64,000 nt of DNA from Streptomyces luteolus (GTDB lineage: Bacteria; Actinomycetota; Actinomycetes; Streptomycetales; Streptomycetaceae): NCBI RefSeq assembly GCF_029968015.1, contig NZ_JASCIS010000004.1, positions 186,001 to 250,000 of the forward strand. Direction: 5' to 3'. The position numbers were made by a program, and so were the translations under genes. The stretch's first letter is position 1. Each line of letters opens with the position of its first letter. Shown here in pieces: positions 32,547 to 40,773 of the stretch. A model generated the notes under the pieces. That model had not been told where the DNA came from. It made no database searches and saw only the letters and a list, made by a program, of their open reading frames with translations.

Positions 32547-33898
32547 CGGGGGGACTCCAGGGGGATCGCGGCGGACAGGACCGTGCCGTCGCCGGGGGCG
32601 GACTCGACGGTGAGGGTGCCGCCGAGCTGGGCGACGCGCGCGCGGATCGCGGGCAGGCCGTGGCCGCGCACCCCGGAGGGTGCGCCCCGGTCGCCCCGGT
32701 CGCCCCGTTCGTCCGGGTCGAAGCCGCGGCCGTCGTCGGCGACGTCGAGGACGACCTGGTCGTCGAAGTAGACGAGGGTGAGGACGGCGGTGCGGGCGGC
32801 GGCGTGTTCGGTGACGTTGGCGAGGGCGCCCTGGGCGATGCGCAGGAGCGCCGACTGCACCCGGTCCGGCAGCGGCGCCGGGCCGCCCTCGATCCGGCAG
32901 CGCACGTCGAGCCCGGCCCGTGACTCCCGTTCGGCGAGCGCGTACAGGGCCTGTTCGAGGCCGACGCCGCCGGCCAGATCGGCGGGGGCCAGGTCGTGCA
33001 CGAAGCGGCGGGCCTCGGCGAGGTTGCGCTCGGCGAAGGACTCGGCGGTGCGGACGTGCGCGTGGGCCGTGGCCGGGTCGGTGTCCCAGACCCGGTCGGC
33101 GGCCTGGAGCAGCATCTGCTGGCTGGACAGGCCCTGGGCGAGGGTGTCGTGGATCTCCATGGAGAGCCGCTGCCGCTCGGCGAGGGTGCCCTCGCGGCGC
33201 TCGGTGGCGGCGAGTTCGCGGCGGGTGCGCACCAGGTCGGCGATGACGGACTGGAGCCGGGCGGCCTGCCGCTGCGAGTGGACGAACATCGCGGTCGCGA
33301 CGGCGGCCACGGCGGGCGGCGCGAACAGCAGGTTCGGGTCGAACCCGGACTGCACGCGCAACTTCAGCTGGGCCGCGACCACGAACACGGTGATCAGCGC
33401 GACCAGGAAGATCGCGGCGCCGGTCCGCAGCGTGCGCAGGCCGGTGTAGAAGAGCGGCACCGCGCACCAGCCGAAGCTGGGCGCGAGGATCACGAGCGTC
33501 AGCCAGATCCCCATGACGGCGGCCAGCCACAGCTTGTGGGAGGTGGTGGCGCCGCTGGCGGCGCGCGGGCCCGCGGAGATCGTGGAGACGGGCCCGAGGA
33601 CCGGGCCCAGTACGTACAGCGTGGCGAGGGCGCCCGCGAAGATGATGATCCAGGTCGTGGCCGGGTCGTCGGGGTGGCGCAGCAGGAAGCGGGTGAGGGA
33701 GGAGCCGAGGAGTACGAAGAACGTCACGTGCATGACGACCGCCAGGCGCCGGTTGTCCCGCGCGGCCGCCCCGTGCACCAGGGTCTGCTGGTCCTCCCCG
33801 TGCACCAGGTTCTGCTGGTCCTCCCCGTGCACCAGGCTCTGCTGGTCCTCCCCGTGTACCTGGGCCTCCTTGTCGTCCACGGGCCCATCGTCACCCAC
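32543..33898 (-). CDS. senS: SenS-like sensor histidine kinase with N-terminal HGEDQQ repeats
   Basis: A 451-residue kinase. The N-terminal cytoplasmic tail contains three LVHGEDQQx nonapeptides (about 15-43), coded by a 27-bp tandem repeat. About five TM helices follow (to about 215), then HisKA_3 RQRLSMEIHDTLAQGLSSQQ with the phospho-acceptor histidine (His250), and the ATPase domain (DVADDGRGFDP, GHGLPAIRARVAQLGGTL). GTG 33898 with GAGGGGG six bases upstream decides the start; the longer frame to 34021 runs through the promoter. The five-TM form and divergent hbpS fit SenS, which is silenced by HbpS until oxidative stress or haem release. Confidence 0.86.
   Translation of the reverse strand: MGDDGPVDDKEAQVHGEDQQSLVHGEDQQNLVHGEDQQTLVHGAAARDNRRLAVVMHVTFFVLLGSSLTRFLLRHPDDPATTWIIIFAGALATLYVLGPVLGPVSTISAGPRAASGATTSHKLWLAAVMGIWLTLVILAPSFGWCAVPLFYTGLRTLRTGAAIFLVALITVFVVAAQLKLRVQSGFDPNLLFAPPAVAAVATAMFVHSQRQAARLQSVIADLVRTRRELAATERREGTLAERQRLSMEIHDTLAQGLSSQQMLLQAADRVWDTDPATAHAHVRTAESFAERNLAEARRFVHDLAPADLAGGVGLEQALYALAERESRAGLDVRCRIEGGPAPLPDRVQSALLRIAQGALANVTEHAAARTAVLTLVYFDDQVVLDVADDGRGFDPDERGDRGDRGAPSGVRGHGLPAIRARVAQLGGTLTVESAPGDGTVLSAAIPLESPR
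33774..33854 (-). repeat. 27-bp tandem repeat inside senS
   Basis: Three copies of a 27-bp unit (33774-33800, 33801-33827, 33828-33854) differ by one or two bases. They encode LVHGEDQQ plus Thr, Asn or Ser on the minus strand. They are in frame, so copy-number change would lengthen or shorten the N-terminal tail without disrupting the kinase. Confidence 0.92.
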
Positions 33899-34073
33899 GA
33901 AGGTCCCCCTCGCATCAACCGATCGGCCGACCCCTCTGTCGACCGTCCCGCCCGCAGGTCGCAGCCGGTACGTCGACGGGGAGGGGCCGCCCGCGAGCCC
34001 ACGATGGACGCAGAGCGACAAATGCTCGAAGACACCGCGGGAACCGATCGGAAATCACCTCCCGCCCCTCCAC

Positions 34074-34102
34074 GTGCAGGCCCCCTGCACACCATGTGCA
34101 GG
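34074..34102. promoter_or_regulatory. Triple GTGCAGG motif between senS and hbpS
   Basis: GTGCAGG (34074-34080) forms an inverted repeat with CCTGCAC (34084-34090) over CCC, and a third GTGCAGG follows at 34096-34102. The spacing of about one helical turn and the location 35 bases before the hbpS ATG suggest a multi-site operator, plausibly for SenR. Confidence 0.68.
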
Positions 34103-34136
34103 CCGAAGGGCCGCCGCCAGAGAACGAGGAATCTCC

Positions 34137-34709
34137 ATGAAGAAGCTCTCCCTGCGTACCCGTGTCGTCACCGGTGCCGTCGCCGTCGCCGCCCTCGGCG
34201 CGGGCACCTTCGGCGCCGTCTCCGCGACCGCCGCCCCGGCCGAGTCCGCCGCCGCCGCCCCGGCCGCCGCGACCTCCGCGACCTCGGCGACCTCCGCGAA
34301 GAACACCACCGAGTCGACCCACCTGACCATCGACGCCGCCACCAAGGCCGCGCAGGCCGCGCTCGACGCCGCGGAGAAGGAGAACCAGCGGATCACCGTC
34401 GCGGTCGTCGACCGCAACGGCAACACCATCGTCACCCTGCGCGGCGACGGTGCGGGCCCGCAGTCGTACGAGTCGGCCGAGAAGAAGGCGTACACCGCCG
34501 TGGCCTGGAACGCCCCGACCTCCGAGCTGGCCAAGCGCCTGGAGCAGGCCCCGAACCTGAAGGACATCCCCGGCACGCTGTTCCTCGCCGGTGGTGCCCC
34601 GGTGACCGCGAAGAACGCCCCGATCGCGGGCATCGGTGTCGCGGGCGCCCCGAGCGGCGCCCTGGACGAGAAGTTCGCGCAGGCGGGTGCCGCCGCCCTG
34701 GGCCGCTGA
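34137..34709 (+). CDS. hbpS: HbpS-like secreted haem-binding protein (GlcG family)
   Basis: A 190-residue exported protein. The signal peptide is MKKLSLRTRVVTGAVAVAAL with an ATAAPA cleavage region, followed by an Ala/Ser/Thr spacer to about residue 60. The GlcG/DUF336 domain (62-190) contains AAQAALDAAEKENQRITVAVVDRNGN, AEKKAYTAVAWNAPTSEL and GTLFLAGGAPV plus GIGVAGAPSG. In Streptomyces reticuli the homologue binds haem and iron outside the cell and modulates the sensor SenS, encoded divergently here. The ATG has GAGGA upstream. Confidence 0.88.
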   Translation: MKKLSLRTRVVTGAVAVAALGAGTFGAVSATAAPAESAAAAPAAATSATSATSAKNTTESTHLTIDAATKAAQAALDAAEKENQRITVAVVDRNGNTIVTLRGDGAGPQSYESAEKKAYTAVAWNAPTSELAKRLEQAPNLKDIPGTLFLAGGAPVTAKNAPIAGIGVAGAPSGALDEKFAQAGAAALGR

Positions 34710-34771
34710 CCCACACCGGCCCAACCCCGGGTCGCTGACCCACCGGCCCACGTCCCGGGTCGCTGACCCAA
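34702..34771. repeat. GGGTCGCTGACCCA tandem repeat after hbpS
   Basis: Three copies of G(G)GYCGCTGACCCA, each followed by a CGGCCCA-like spacer, start at the hbpS stop codon. GGGTC-GCT-GACCC forms a short dyad in two of them. It may act as a transcription terminator. The remaining bases to 34912 contain no gene. Confidence 0.65.
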
Positions 34772-34912
34772 GCCCCCGGGTCGCCCTGAGCCGCGGCCGG
34801 GCACCACCTCTGCACGCCCCCCCCCCGGTGCCCGGCCGCTCCTCCCTCTCGCAGCAACTGCACCTATCCGCTCAAAGGACGAGCCGCGCGTACCGCCCAT
34901 AAGATCACTCAC

Positions 34913-36403
34913 GTGATACGCCGACGACCTCTGTCCGACCCCCGCACCCCGCCCCGGACAGGCCGTTTCCGTACGGTCCGCCGCACCGTCCCCCTGGTGC
35001 TCGCCGGAATGCTCGCCCTGTCGGTGTGCAGCGGGGCCGGAGTGCGGGGCACGCCGGGCAGCGCGGGTCTGCGGGACCCGTACTTCCCCGATCTGGGCAA
35101 CGGCGGGTACGACGTCACGCACTACGCCCTCGACCTGGACTACGACCCGGACTCCGGGCGGCTGCGCGGCGCGGCGGTGATCACGGCACGCGCCACCCAG
35201 GACCTCAGCGCCTTCAACCTCGACCTGCGCGGCCTCGACGTTGCCTCGGTCACCGTCGACGATCACGCCGCGCGCTTCAACCGGCAGCGCAGCGAGCTGA
35301 CCGTGCGGCCGCGGGACGAGCTGCGGAACGGGAAGACGTTCCGTACGACCGTCCGCTACTCCGGCAAGCCGAGAACCATCACCGACGCGGACGGCGCCGA
35401 GGAGGGCTGGCTGCCCACCCGCGCGGGCGCCGTCGGACTCGGCCAGCCGACCGGCTCGATGACCTGGTTCCCCGGCAACCACCACCCCTCCGACAAGGCC
35501 GCGTACGACATCGAGATCACCGTCCCGAAGGGCCTGCGGGCGTACTCCAACGGGGAGTTGACGCATGCGCGCACCCGCGGCGACGCCACGGCGTTCCGCT
35601 GGCACAGCGGTGAGCCCATGGCGAGCTATCTGGCGACGGTGGCGATCGGCCCGTACAAGACCGGGACCTCCGTGGTGAAGGGCGTGAGCCGCGAGGGCGG
35701 CCTTCCGGTGCGTACGGCGGTGGTGCCCGGCCAAGCCGCGAAGAGCGCGGACACGCTCGCGCGCATCCCGGACGTCGTGCGGTGGGCGGAGCGGCGCTTC
35801 GGCCCGTACCCGTTCTCCTCGGTCGGCGCGATCGTCGAGGAGCCGGGCGCCGCCGGGTACGCCCTGGAGACCCAGACCAGGCCCGTGTTCCCCGGCGCCC
35901 CCGGCACGATGCTCCTCGTGCACGAGCTGGCCCACCAGTGGTTCGGCAACTCCGTGTCGCCGAAGAGCTGGCAGGACATGTGGCTCAACGAGGGCTTCGC
36001 CACCTACGCCGAGTGGCTGTTCAGCGAGGACCACGGCGGCCGGACCGCACAGCAGACCTTCGACCAGGTCTACGCGGGCGAGGGCTCCTACGTGGAGAAC
36101 GCCATCGGCGGCCCGGCCGAGGCCGCGGCGATCTGGGCCTACCCGCCCGCGAAGCCGACCGGCGCCGACACGATCTCGGCGACCCCCGTCTACTACCGGG
36201 GCGCGCTGGTCGTCCACAAGATCCGGCAGGCCGTCGGCGATGCCCGCTTCTTCGCCCTCGTGCGGGGCTGGACCAAGGACCACCGCCACGGCAACGCCGA
36301 CACGGAGGACTTCACGGCGTACGTGGAGCAGAAGTCCGGCAAGGACCTGGACGCGATCTGGGACGTCTGGCTGTACGGCGAGGGCAAGCCGTCGAAGCCG
36401 TAG
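34913..36403 (+). CDS. Secreted M1-family metallopeptidase
   Basis: A 496-residue exported zinc aminopeptidase-like enzyme. The basic N-terminus and hydrophobic stretch [14 protein letters not shown] act as the signal. The LTA4-hydrolase-like N-terminal beta domain (65-250) precedes the catalytic motif [10 protein letters not shown] (His337, Glu338, His341) and the third zinc ligand Glu360 in [12 protein letters not shown]. The [19 protein letters not shown] and VFPGAPGT segments are typical of the bacterial M1 group. The cysteine at LSVC is a weak lipobox (Val at -1), so it may be a lipoprotein or simply secreted. GTG start. Confidence 0.9.
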   Translation: MIRRRPLSDPRTPPRTGRFRTVRRTVPLVLAGMLALSVCSGAGVRGTPGSAGLRDPYFPDLGNGGYDVTHYALDLDYDPDSGRLRGAAVITARATQDLSAFNLDLRGLDVASVTVDDHAARFNRQRSELTVRPRDELRNGKTFRTTVRYSGKPRTITDADGAEEGWLPTRAGAVGLGQPTGSMTWFPGNHHPSDKAAYDIEITVPKGLRAYSNGELTHARTRGDATAFRWHSGEPMASYLATVAIGPYKTGTSVVKGVSREGGLPVRTAVVPGQAAKSADTLARIPDVVRWAERRFGPYPFSSVGAIVEEPGAAGYALETQTRPVFPGAPGTMLLVHELAHQWFGNSVSPKSWQDMWLNEGFATYAEWLFSEDHGGRTAQQTFDQVYAGEGSYVENAIGGPAEAAAIWAYPPAKPTGADTISATPVYYRGALVVHKIRQAVGDARFFALVRGWTKDHRHGNADTEDFTAYVEQKSGKDLDAIWDVWLYGEGKPSKP

Positions 36404-36442
36404 GCCGTGTCCGCAAAGTCCCTCCCCCAGCCCTGAACTCCC

Positions 36443-36970
36443 TTACGCGGAAGGTGCGTTGAGCTCCTTGCGCATCAGCACGCACGGCCGCTGCCGCTCC
36501 AGGTCCTCTGCGTACCCGATGAGTTCATAGCCGAGGTTGGTCCAGAACCAGCCCGCCTGGTCGTTGCTCTCCAGGATCGCCAGGCGTACGGCCTCGCGGC
36601 CCGCGGTGCGGAAGCGGTCCTCGATCAGCCGCGCCAGCTCCCGCCCGACCCCGCCGCGGTGCAGCTTGGCGTCCACCAGGAGCAGCCCGATCCACGGGTC
36701 CGGGTCCTCCGGGTTCGGGTGCTGCCCGAGCGTGATCGCGAGCCCGACGAGCCGCCCCTCGGAACGGGCGAGCAGCACCTCGGCCGTGGGCCGCGCCAAC
36801 TCTTCCGCGAGGGCCGCGGCGACCTGCTCCTCGGTGATGTGCTCCGGGTCCGGGAAGTCCCCGCTGAGCGCGAAGAACTCCCGGTTGGAGGCGTACAGTT
36901 CGGTGACTTCGGTGAGGACCGTGCCGGGGAGCGCGCCGCCGTCCAGGACCGGGATCTGTTCGAGGATCAT
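36443..36970 (-). CDS. GNAT N-acetyltransferase
   Basis: A 175-residue acetyltransferase with ARSEGRLVGLAITLG (beta4), the acetyl-CoA-binding part LLVDAKLHRGGVGRELARLIEDR, and AILESNDQAGWFWTNLGYELIG in the C-terminal half. Substrate unknown. It is convergent with the M1 peptidase gene, 39 bases apart. Confidence 0.88.
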   Translation of the reverse strand: MILEQIPVLDGGALPGTVLTEVTELYASNREFFALSGDFPDPEHITEEQVAAALAEELARPTAEVLLARSEGRLVGLAITLGQHPNPEDPDPWIGLLLVDAKLHRGGVGRELARLIEDRFRTAGREAVRLAILESNDQAGWFWTNLGYELIGYAEDLERQRPCVLMRKELNAPSA

Positions 36971-37147
36971 GCGGGCAGGCTAGCCGCGCGTTTCCGGGGA
37001 GTCGATGTCGAAGGCAGCGGCGCAGCCGCAGGCCGTCAGGGGCGCGGGGAAACTGCGCGACCGGCCCACGACAGGCCGCACCCGGCGACGAAACCGACAC
37101 ACCCCGCGTACGGGAAGGGGCCCCGGTCCGACGACCAGGGCCCCTTG

Positions 37148-37217
37148 CCTCGTCAGCGCGACCTCGTCAGCGCGACCTCGTCAGCGCGACCTCGTCAGCG
37201 CGACCTCGTCAGCGCGA
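37148..37217. repeat. 14-bp tandem repeat, five copies, abutting the terD stop
   Basis: Five perfect copies of CCTCGTCAGCGCGA end two bases before the terD stop codon (37220, minus strand). The array lies between terD and the GNAT gene. Upstream of it (37030-37075) is a copy of the GGGGCGCGGGGAA-CTGCGCGACC module also found in the dispersed repeats R1 and R5. Confidence 0.93.
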
Positions 37218-37219
37218 CC

Positions 37220-37795
37220 TCAGATGTTGACGCCGAAGTCCTGCGCGATGCCGGCGAGGCCCGAGGCGTAGCCCTGGCCGACCGCGCGGAACTTCCACTC
37301 CGCGCCGTTGCGGTAGAGCTCACCGAAGACCATCGCGGTCTCGGTGGCGGCGTCCTCGGAGAGGTCGTACCGCGCGATCTCGGTGCCGCCGTCCTGGTTG
37401 ATGATGCGGATGTAGGCGTTCCGCACCTGGCCGAAGTTCTGCGAGCGGGACTCCGCGTCGTAGATCGAGACCGGGAAGACGATCTTGTCGACCTCGGCCG
37501 GCAGGCCCGCCAGGTTGACGTTGATCGCCTCGTCGTCGCCCGCGCCCTCGCCGGTGCGGTTGTCACCGGTGTGGACGATGGTCTGGTCCGGCGACTGCTT
37601 GTTGTTGAAGAAGACGAAGTGGCCGTCCGTGAAGACCTTGCCGTCGGCCTTGACCGCGATCGCGGAGGCGTCCAGGTCGAAGTCGGTGCCGGTGGTGGTG
37701 CGGACGTCCCAGCCGAGGCCCACCGTGACGGCGGTCAGGCCCGGTGCCTCCTTGGTGAGCGAGACGTTGCCGCCCTTGGACAGGCTTACAGCCAT
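37220..37795 (-). CDS. terD: TerD family calcium-binding stress protein
   Basis: A 191-residue cytosolic protein: [64 protein letters not shown] and [21 protein letters not shown]. The aspartate-rich loops DFDLD and [13 protein letters not shown] are the paired Ca2+ sites of the TerD fold. Length is typical. Family members act in tellurite, phage and envelope-stress resistance and are abundant in Streptomyces; no other ter genes are adjacent. Confidence 0.93.
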   Translation of the reverse strand: MAVSLSKGGNVSLTKEAPGLTAVTVGLGWDVRTTTGTDFDLDASAIAVKADGKVFTDGHFVFFNNKQSPDQTIVHTGDNRTGEGAGDDEAINVNLAGLPAEVDKIVFPVSIYDAESRSQNFGQVRNAYIRIINQDGGTEIARYDLSEDAATETAMVFGELYRNGAEWKFRAVGQGYASGLAGIAQDFGVNI

Positions 37796-37908
37796 GGAAG
37801 ATCCCCTCTGATTACTGCGGTGCTACGGGCTACGTACCTTCAGACGAAGCTACCGTCACCCGCTCTAACGCCGCCGGGGACCCGTGAGGTTCCAGGTCTC
37901 TTCGCTTT

Positions 37909-37997
37909 CTTCGGCACCGAAGGCTTTCTTCGGCACCGAAGACTTCTTCGGCACCGGAGGCTTTCTTCGACACGGAAGACTTTCTTCGGCACCGAAG
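37909..37997. repeat. Array of five CTTCGGCACCGAAG hairpins
   Basis: The 14-mer dyad CTTCGGcaCCGAAG occurs at 37909, 37928, 37946 (one change), 37965 (three changes) and 37984, with 18-19 base spacing. It lies in the divergent gap between terD and nagK, and the last unit overlaps the DasR-like site by two bases. Each unit can fold alone, and neighbouring arms can also exchange partners. Confidence 0.9.
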
Positions 37998-38011
37998 TGG
38001 ACTAGACCTTT
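37996..38011 (+). promoter_or_regulatory. DasR-responsive element (dre) upstream of nagK-nagA
   Basis: AGTGGACTAGACCTTT matches the dre consensus (A-C/G-TGGTCTAGACCA-C/G-T) at 13 of 16 positions, with the TAGACC core intact. It lies 26 bases before the GTG of nagK. DasR represses N-acetylglucosamine genes in Streptomyces and is released by glucosamine-6-phosphate. Confidence 0.8.
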
Positions 38012-38037
38012 CGCGGGGCGCGGGCCAGACTGTCAGC

Positions 38038-39036
38038 GTGACTGCATTGACCCGGGCGACAACCCCCGGACCCCCGGCCGGACGGCACGTCATCGCCCTG
38101 GACGTGGGCGGCACCGGAATGAAGGCCGCCCTGATCGGCGCGGACGGCACCTCCCTGCACGAGGCCCGCCGCGCCACCGGACGCGACCGCGGACCCGAGG
38201 CCGTCGTCGAGTCCATCCTCGACTTCGCCGCCGAGCTGCGCGCGTACGGGGAGGAACGCTTCGGCGAGCCCGCCGCCGCGGCCGGGGTCGCCGTGCCCGG
38301 CATCGTCGACGCGGAGCGCGGCATCGCCGTGTACGCCGCCAACCTCGGCTGGCGCGACCTGCCGCTGCGCGATCTGCTCACCGAGCGCATCGGCGTCCCC
38401 GTCGCCCTCGGCCACGACGTCCGCACCGGCGGCCTCGCCGAGGGCCGGGTCGGGGCCGGGCAGGGCGCCGACCGGTTCCTGTTCCTGCCGCTCGGCACCG
38501 GGATCGCCGGGGCCATCGGCATCGACGGCCGGATCGAGCCCGGCGCGCACGGGTACTCGGGCGAGATCGGGCACATCGTGGTCCGCCCCGGCGGACCGCT
38601 CTGCGGCTGCGGGCAGCGCGGCTGCCTGGAGCGGCTCGCCTCCGCCTCCGCCGTGAGCCGCGCCTGGGCCGAGGCGAGCGGCGACCCGGACGCGGACGCC
38701 GCGGACTGTGCCAAGGCCGTCGAGTCGGGGGACGAACGGGCCCTCACCGTCTGGCAGGACGCGGTCGACGCCCTCGCCGACGGCCTCGTCACCGCGATCA
38801 CCCTGCTCGACCCGCGCACGCTCATCATCGGTGGCGGACTCGCCGAAGCGGGGGAAACCTTGTTCACACCGCTGCGGGCGGCCGTCGAGCGGCGCGTCAC
38901 GTTCCAGCAGCTGCCCGCCGTCGTCCCCGCCGCGCTCGGGGACACCGCGGGCTGCCTGGGCGCGGGCCTGCTCGCCTGGGACCTGCTGACGGCTCAAGAA
39001 TCCGCATCCCCCACGTCCTCGGAGGTAACCACCTGA
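38038..39036 (+). CDS. nagK: ROK-family N-acetylglucosamine kinase
   Basis: A 332-residue sugar kinase. The ATP-binding phosphate-1 motif is ALDVGGTGMKAALIG (about 20-34), DVRTGGLAEGRVG precedes the active site, and the ROK signature with cysteine zinc site is GHIVVRPGGPLCGCGQRGCLE. It should phosphorylate GlcNAc to GlcNAc-6-P. Its stop overlaps the ATG of nagA by one base, and a dre site precedes it, matching the known nagKA operon layout of Streptomyces. GTG start. Confidence 0.9.
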   Translation: MTALTRATTPGPPAGRHVIALDVGGTGMKAALIGADGTSLHEARRATGRDRGPEAVVESILDFAAELRAYGEERFGEPAAAAGVAVPGIVDAERGIAVYAANLGWRDLPLRDLLTERIGVPVALGHDVRTGGLAEGRVGAGQGADRFLFLPLGTGIAGAIGIDGRIEPGAHGYSGEIGHIVVRPGGPLCGCGQRGCLERLASASAVSRAWAEASGDPDADAADCAKAVESGDERALTVWQDAVDALADGLVTAITLLDPRTLIIGGGLAEAGETLFTPLRAAVERRVTFQQLPAVVPAALGDTAGCLGAGLLAWDLLTAQESASPTSSEVTT

Positions 39037-40211
39037 TGGCCGCACGCAAGGTACTCACCGGCGCCCGGGTGGTGCTGCCCACCGGGACCGTCGCCGACGG
39101 CCGGGTCATCGTCGACGAGCACGGCCGGATCGCCGGGCACGCGCAGGAGAGCGACACCGCCGTCGACCTGACCGGCCACTGGGTCGTGCCCGGCTTCGTG
39201 GACATGCACAACCACGGCGGCGGCGGCGCCTCCTTCACCTCCGGCACCGAGGAGGAGGTGCTCAGGGGCGTCCGCACGCACCGCGAGCACGGCACCACCA
39301 CCCTCGTCGCCTCCACCGTCACCGGCGAGCTCGACTTCCTCGCGCAGCGCGCCGGTTTCCTCTCCGAGCTGGCCGAGCAGGGCGAGATCGCGGGCATCCA
39401 CTTCGAGGGCCCGTTCATCTCCCCGTGCCGCAAAGGCGCCCACAGCGAGGTGCTGCTGCGCGACCCCGACCCGGCCGACGTCCTGAAGCTCGTCGACGCC
39501 GCGCGCGGCCAGGCCCGCATGCTCACCCTCGCCCCCGAACTCCCCGGCGGCGTCGACTCCGTACGCCTCCTCGCGGAGCACGGCGTGCTCGCCGCCGTGG
39601 GCCACACCGACGGGTCGTACGAGCAGACCCTGGCCGCGATCGACGCGGGCGCGACCGTAGCCACGCACCTCTACAACGCGATGCCGGGGCTCGGCCACCG
39701 GGCGCCGGGGCCGATCGCCGCGCTCCTGGAGGACGAGCGGGTCACCGTCGAGCTGATCGACGACGGCACGCATCTGCACCCGGCCGCCTTCCAACTGGCC
39801 TTCCACCACGCGGGCGCCGACCGGGTCGCGCTGATCACGGACGCGATGGACGCGGCCGGATTCGGCGACGGGCGGTACATGCTCGGGCCGTTGGAGGTCG
39901 AGGTGAAGGATAATGTGGCGCGCCTCGTCAGCGAGTCGGGCCCCGGCTCCATCGCGGGCTCCACGCTCACCCTGGACCGCGCGTTCAAGCGCGCCGCGAC
40001 GATCGACCGGCTGCCCGTCGAGGACGTCGTCCGCGCCATCTCCGCCAACCCGGCCAAGCTGCTCGGCGTCTACGACCGGGTCGGCTCCCTCGAACCCGGC
40101 AAGGACGCCGACCTGGTGGTCCTCGACGAGCACTTCGACCTGGCGGGCGTGATGAGGAAGGGCGAGTGGGTGGTGGCACCCGGGGCGCCCGGAGCGCCGC
40201 AACTGGGCTGA
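39036..40211 (+). CDS. nagA: N-acetylglucosamine-6-phosphate deacetylase
   Basis: A 391-residue amidohydrolase. DMHNHGGGG holds the metal-site histidine, HFEGPFISPCRKGAH the catalytic-domain glutamate, GHTDGSYEQ and ATHLYNAMPGLGHR further metal/substrate residues, and LITDAMDAAG the catalytic aspartate. It converts GlcNAc-6-P to GlcN-6-P and acetate. GGAGG precedes the ATG. It is co-transcribed with nagK under a DasR-like operator. Confidence 0.93.
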   Translation: MAARKVLTGARVVLPTGTVADGRVIVDEHGRIAGHAQESDTAVDLTGHWVVPGFVDMHNHGGGGASFTSGTEEEVLRGVRTHREHGTTTLVASTVTGELDFLAQRAGFLSELAEQGEIAGIHFEGPFISPCRKGAHSEVLLRDPDPADVLKLVDAARGQARMLTLAPELPGGVDSVRLLAEHGVLAAVGHTDGSYEQTLAAIDAGATVATHLYNAMPGLGHRAPGPIAALLEDERVTVELIDDGTHLHPAAFQLAFHHAGADRVALITDAMDAAGFGDGRYMLGPLEVEVKDNVARLVSESGPGSIAGSTLTLDRAFKRAATIDRLPVEDVVRAISANPAKLLGVYDRVGSLEPGKDADLVVLDEHFDLAGVMRKGEWVVAPGAPGAPQLG

Positions 40212-40438
40212 TTCGCCGATCCGTTGAGGCACATACGCGGTGGGCCCGGAGGCAGCCTTGGCTGCTTGCTGCTTCCAGGTCTCCGTGGCCACGGCCCAGC
40301 AGCGGGCCGAGCGTTACTGCGCCCTCTCACATCAATAGTCACATAACTCTCACGTGTTCCCACGGGGGTTGACCGCCAGATGCGTCGGCCCTCGCCAGTA
40401 CGGTGGGAGGCCCGTGGCCAGCAGTAAGGGGGAGAAGC

Positions 40439-40729
40439 GTGGGCACCGGCTTCCAGATCGACACCGTCGCAGTCCAGCGCATCGTGGAGAAACTCGACGA
40501 GTGCGACGAACGCATGGAGCAGGCACGGAAACGCCTCAAGAACGTCGGCCCGAAGTCACTGGGAACCAACGGCCTTGACAACGCATGCGACACCTTCCAG
40601 TCGGAGTGGGAGGACGGCATCAAGCGCATCGAGGACGCGTCGAAGGACATCAGGGAGCGCCTGCAGGCCACCATCGACGCGTACAAGGCGGGCGAACGGA
40701 AGACGGCCGAGGGATTCGGCGCGAAGTAG
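40439..40729 (+). CDS. WXG100/EspC-like small protein, possible type VII secretion substrate
   Basis: A 96-residue helical-hairpin protein (FQIDTVAVQRIVEKLDECDERMEQ, CDTFQSEWEDGIKRIEDASKDI, LQATIDAYKAGERKTAEGFGAK). The W-E-D-G turn between two long helices is the WXG-like pattern of ESX/EspC partner proteins. GTG 40439 has GGGGGAG five bases upstream. First gene of a four-gene operon. The 227 bases upstream hold no gene. Confidence 0.72.
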   Translation: MGTGFQIDTVAVQRIVEKLDECDERMEQARKRLKNVGPKSLGTNGLDNACDTFQSEWEDGIKRIEDASKDIRERLQATIDAYKAGERKTAEGFGAK

Positions 40730-40773
40730 TCGTGAAGTAGGGCTGTCAGCAGCCAAGGGGGAACGCACGTCGC

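Noticed and set aside
34913..36403. Firm lipoprotein assignment for the M1 peptidase
   Set aside because: The cysteine is preceded by Leu-Ser-Val, and Val at -1 is unusual for a lipobox; a plain signal peptide is equally possible.
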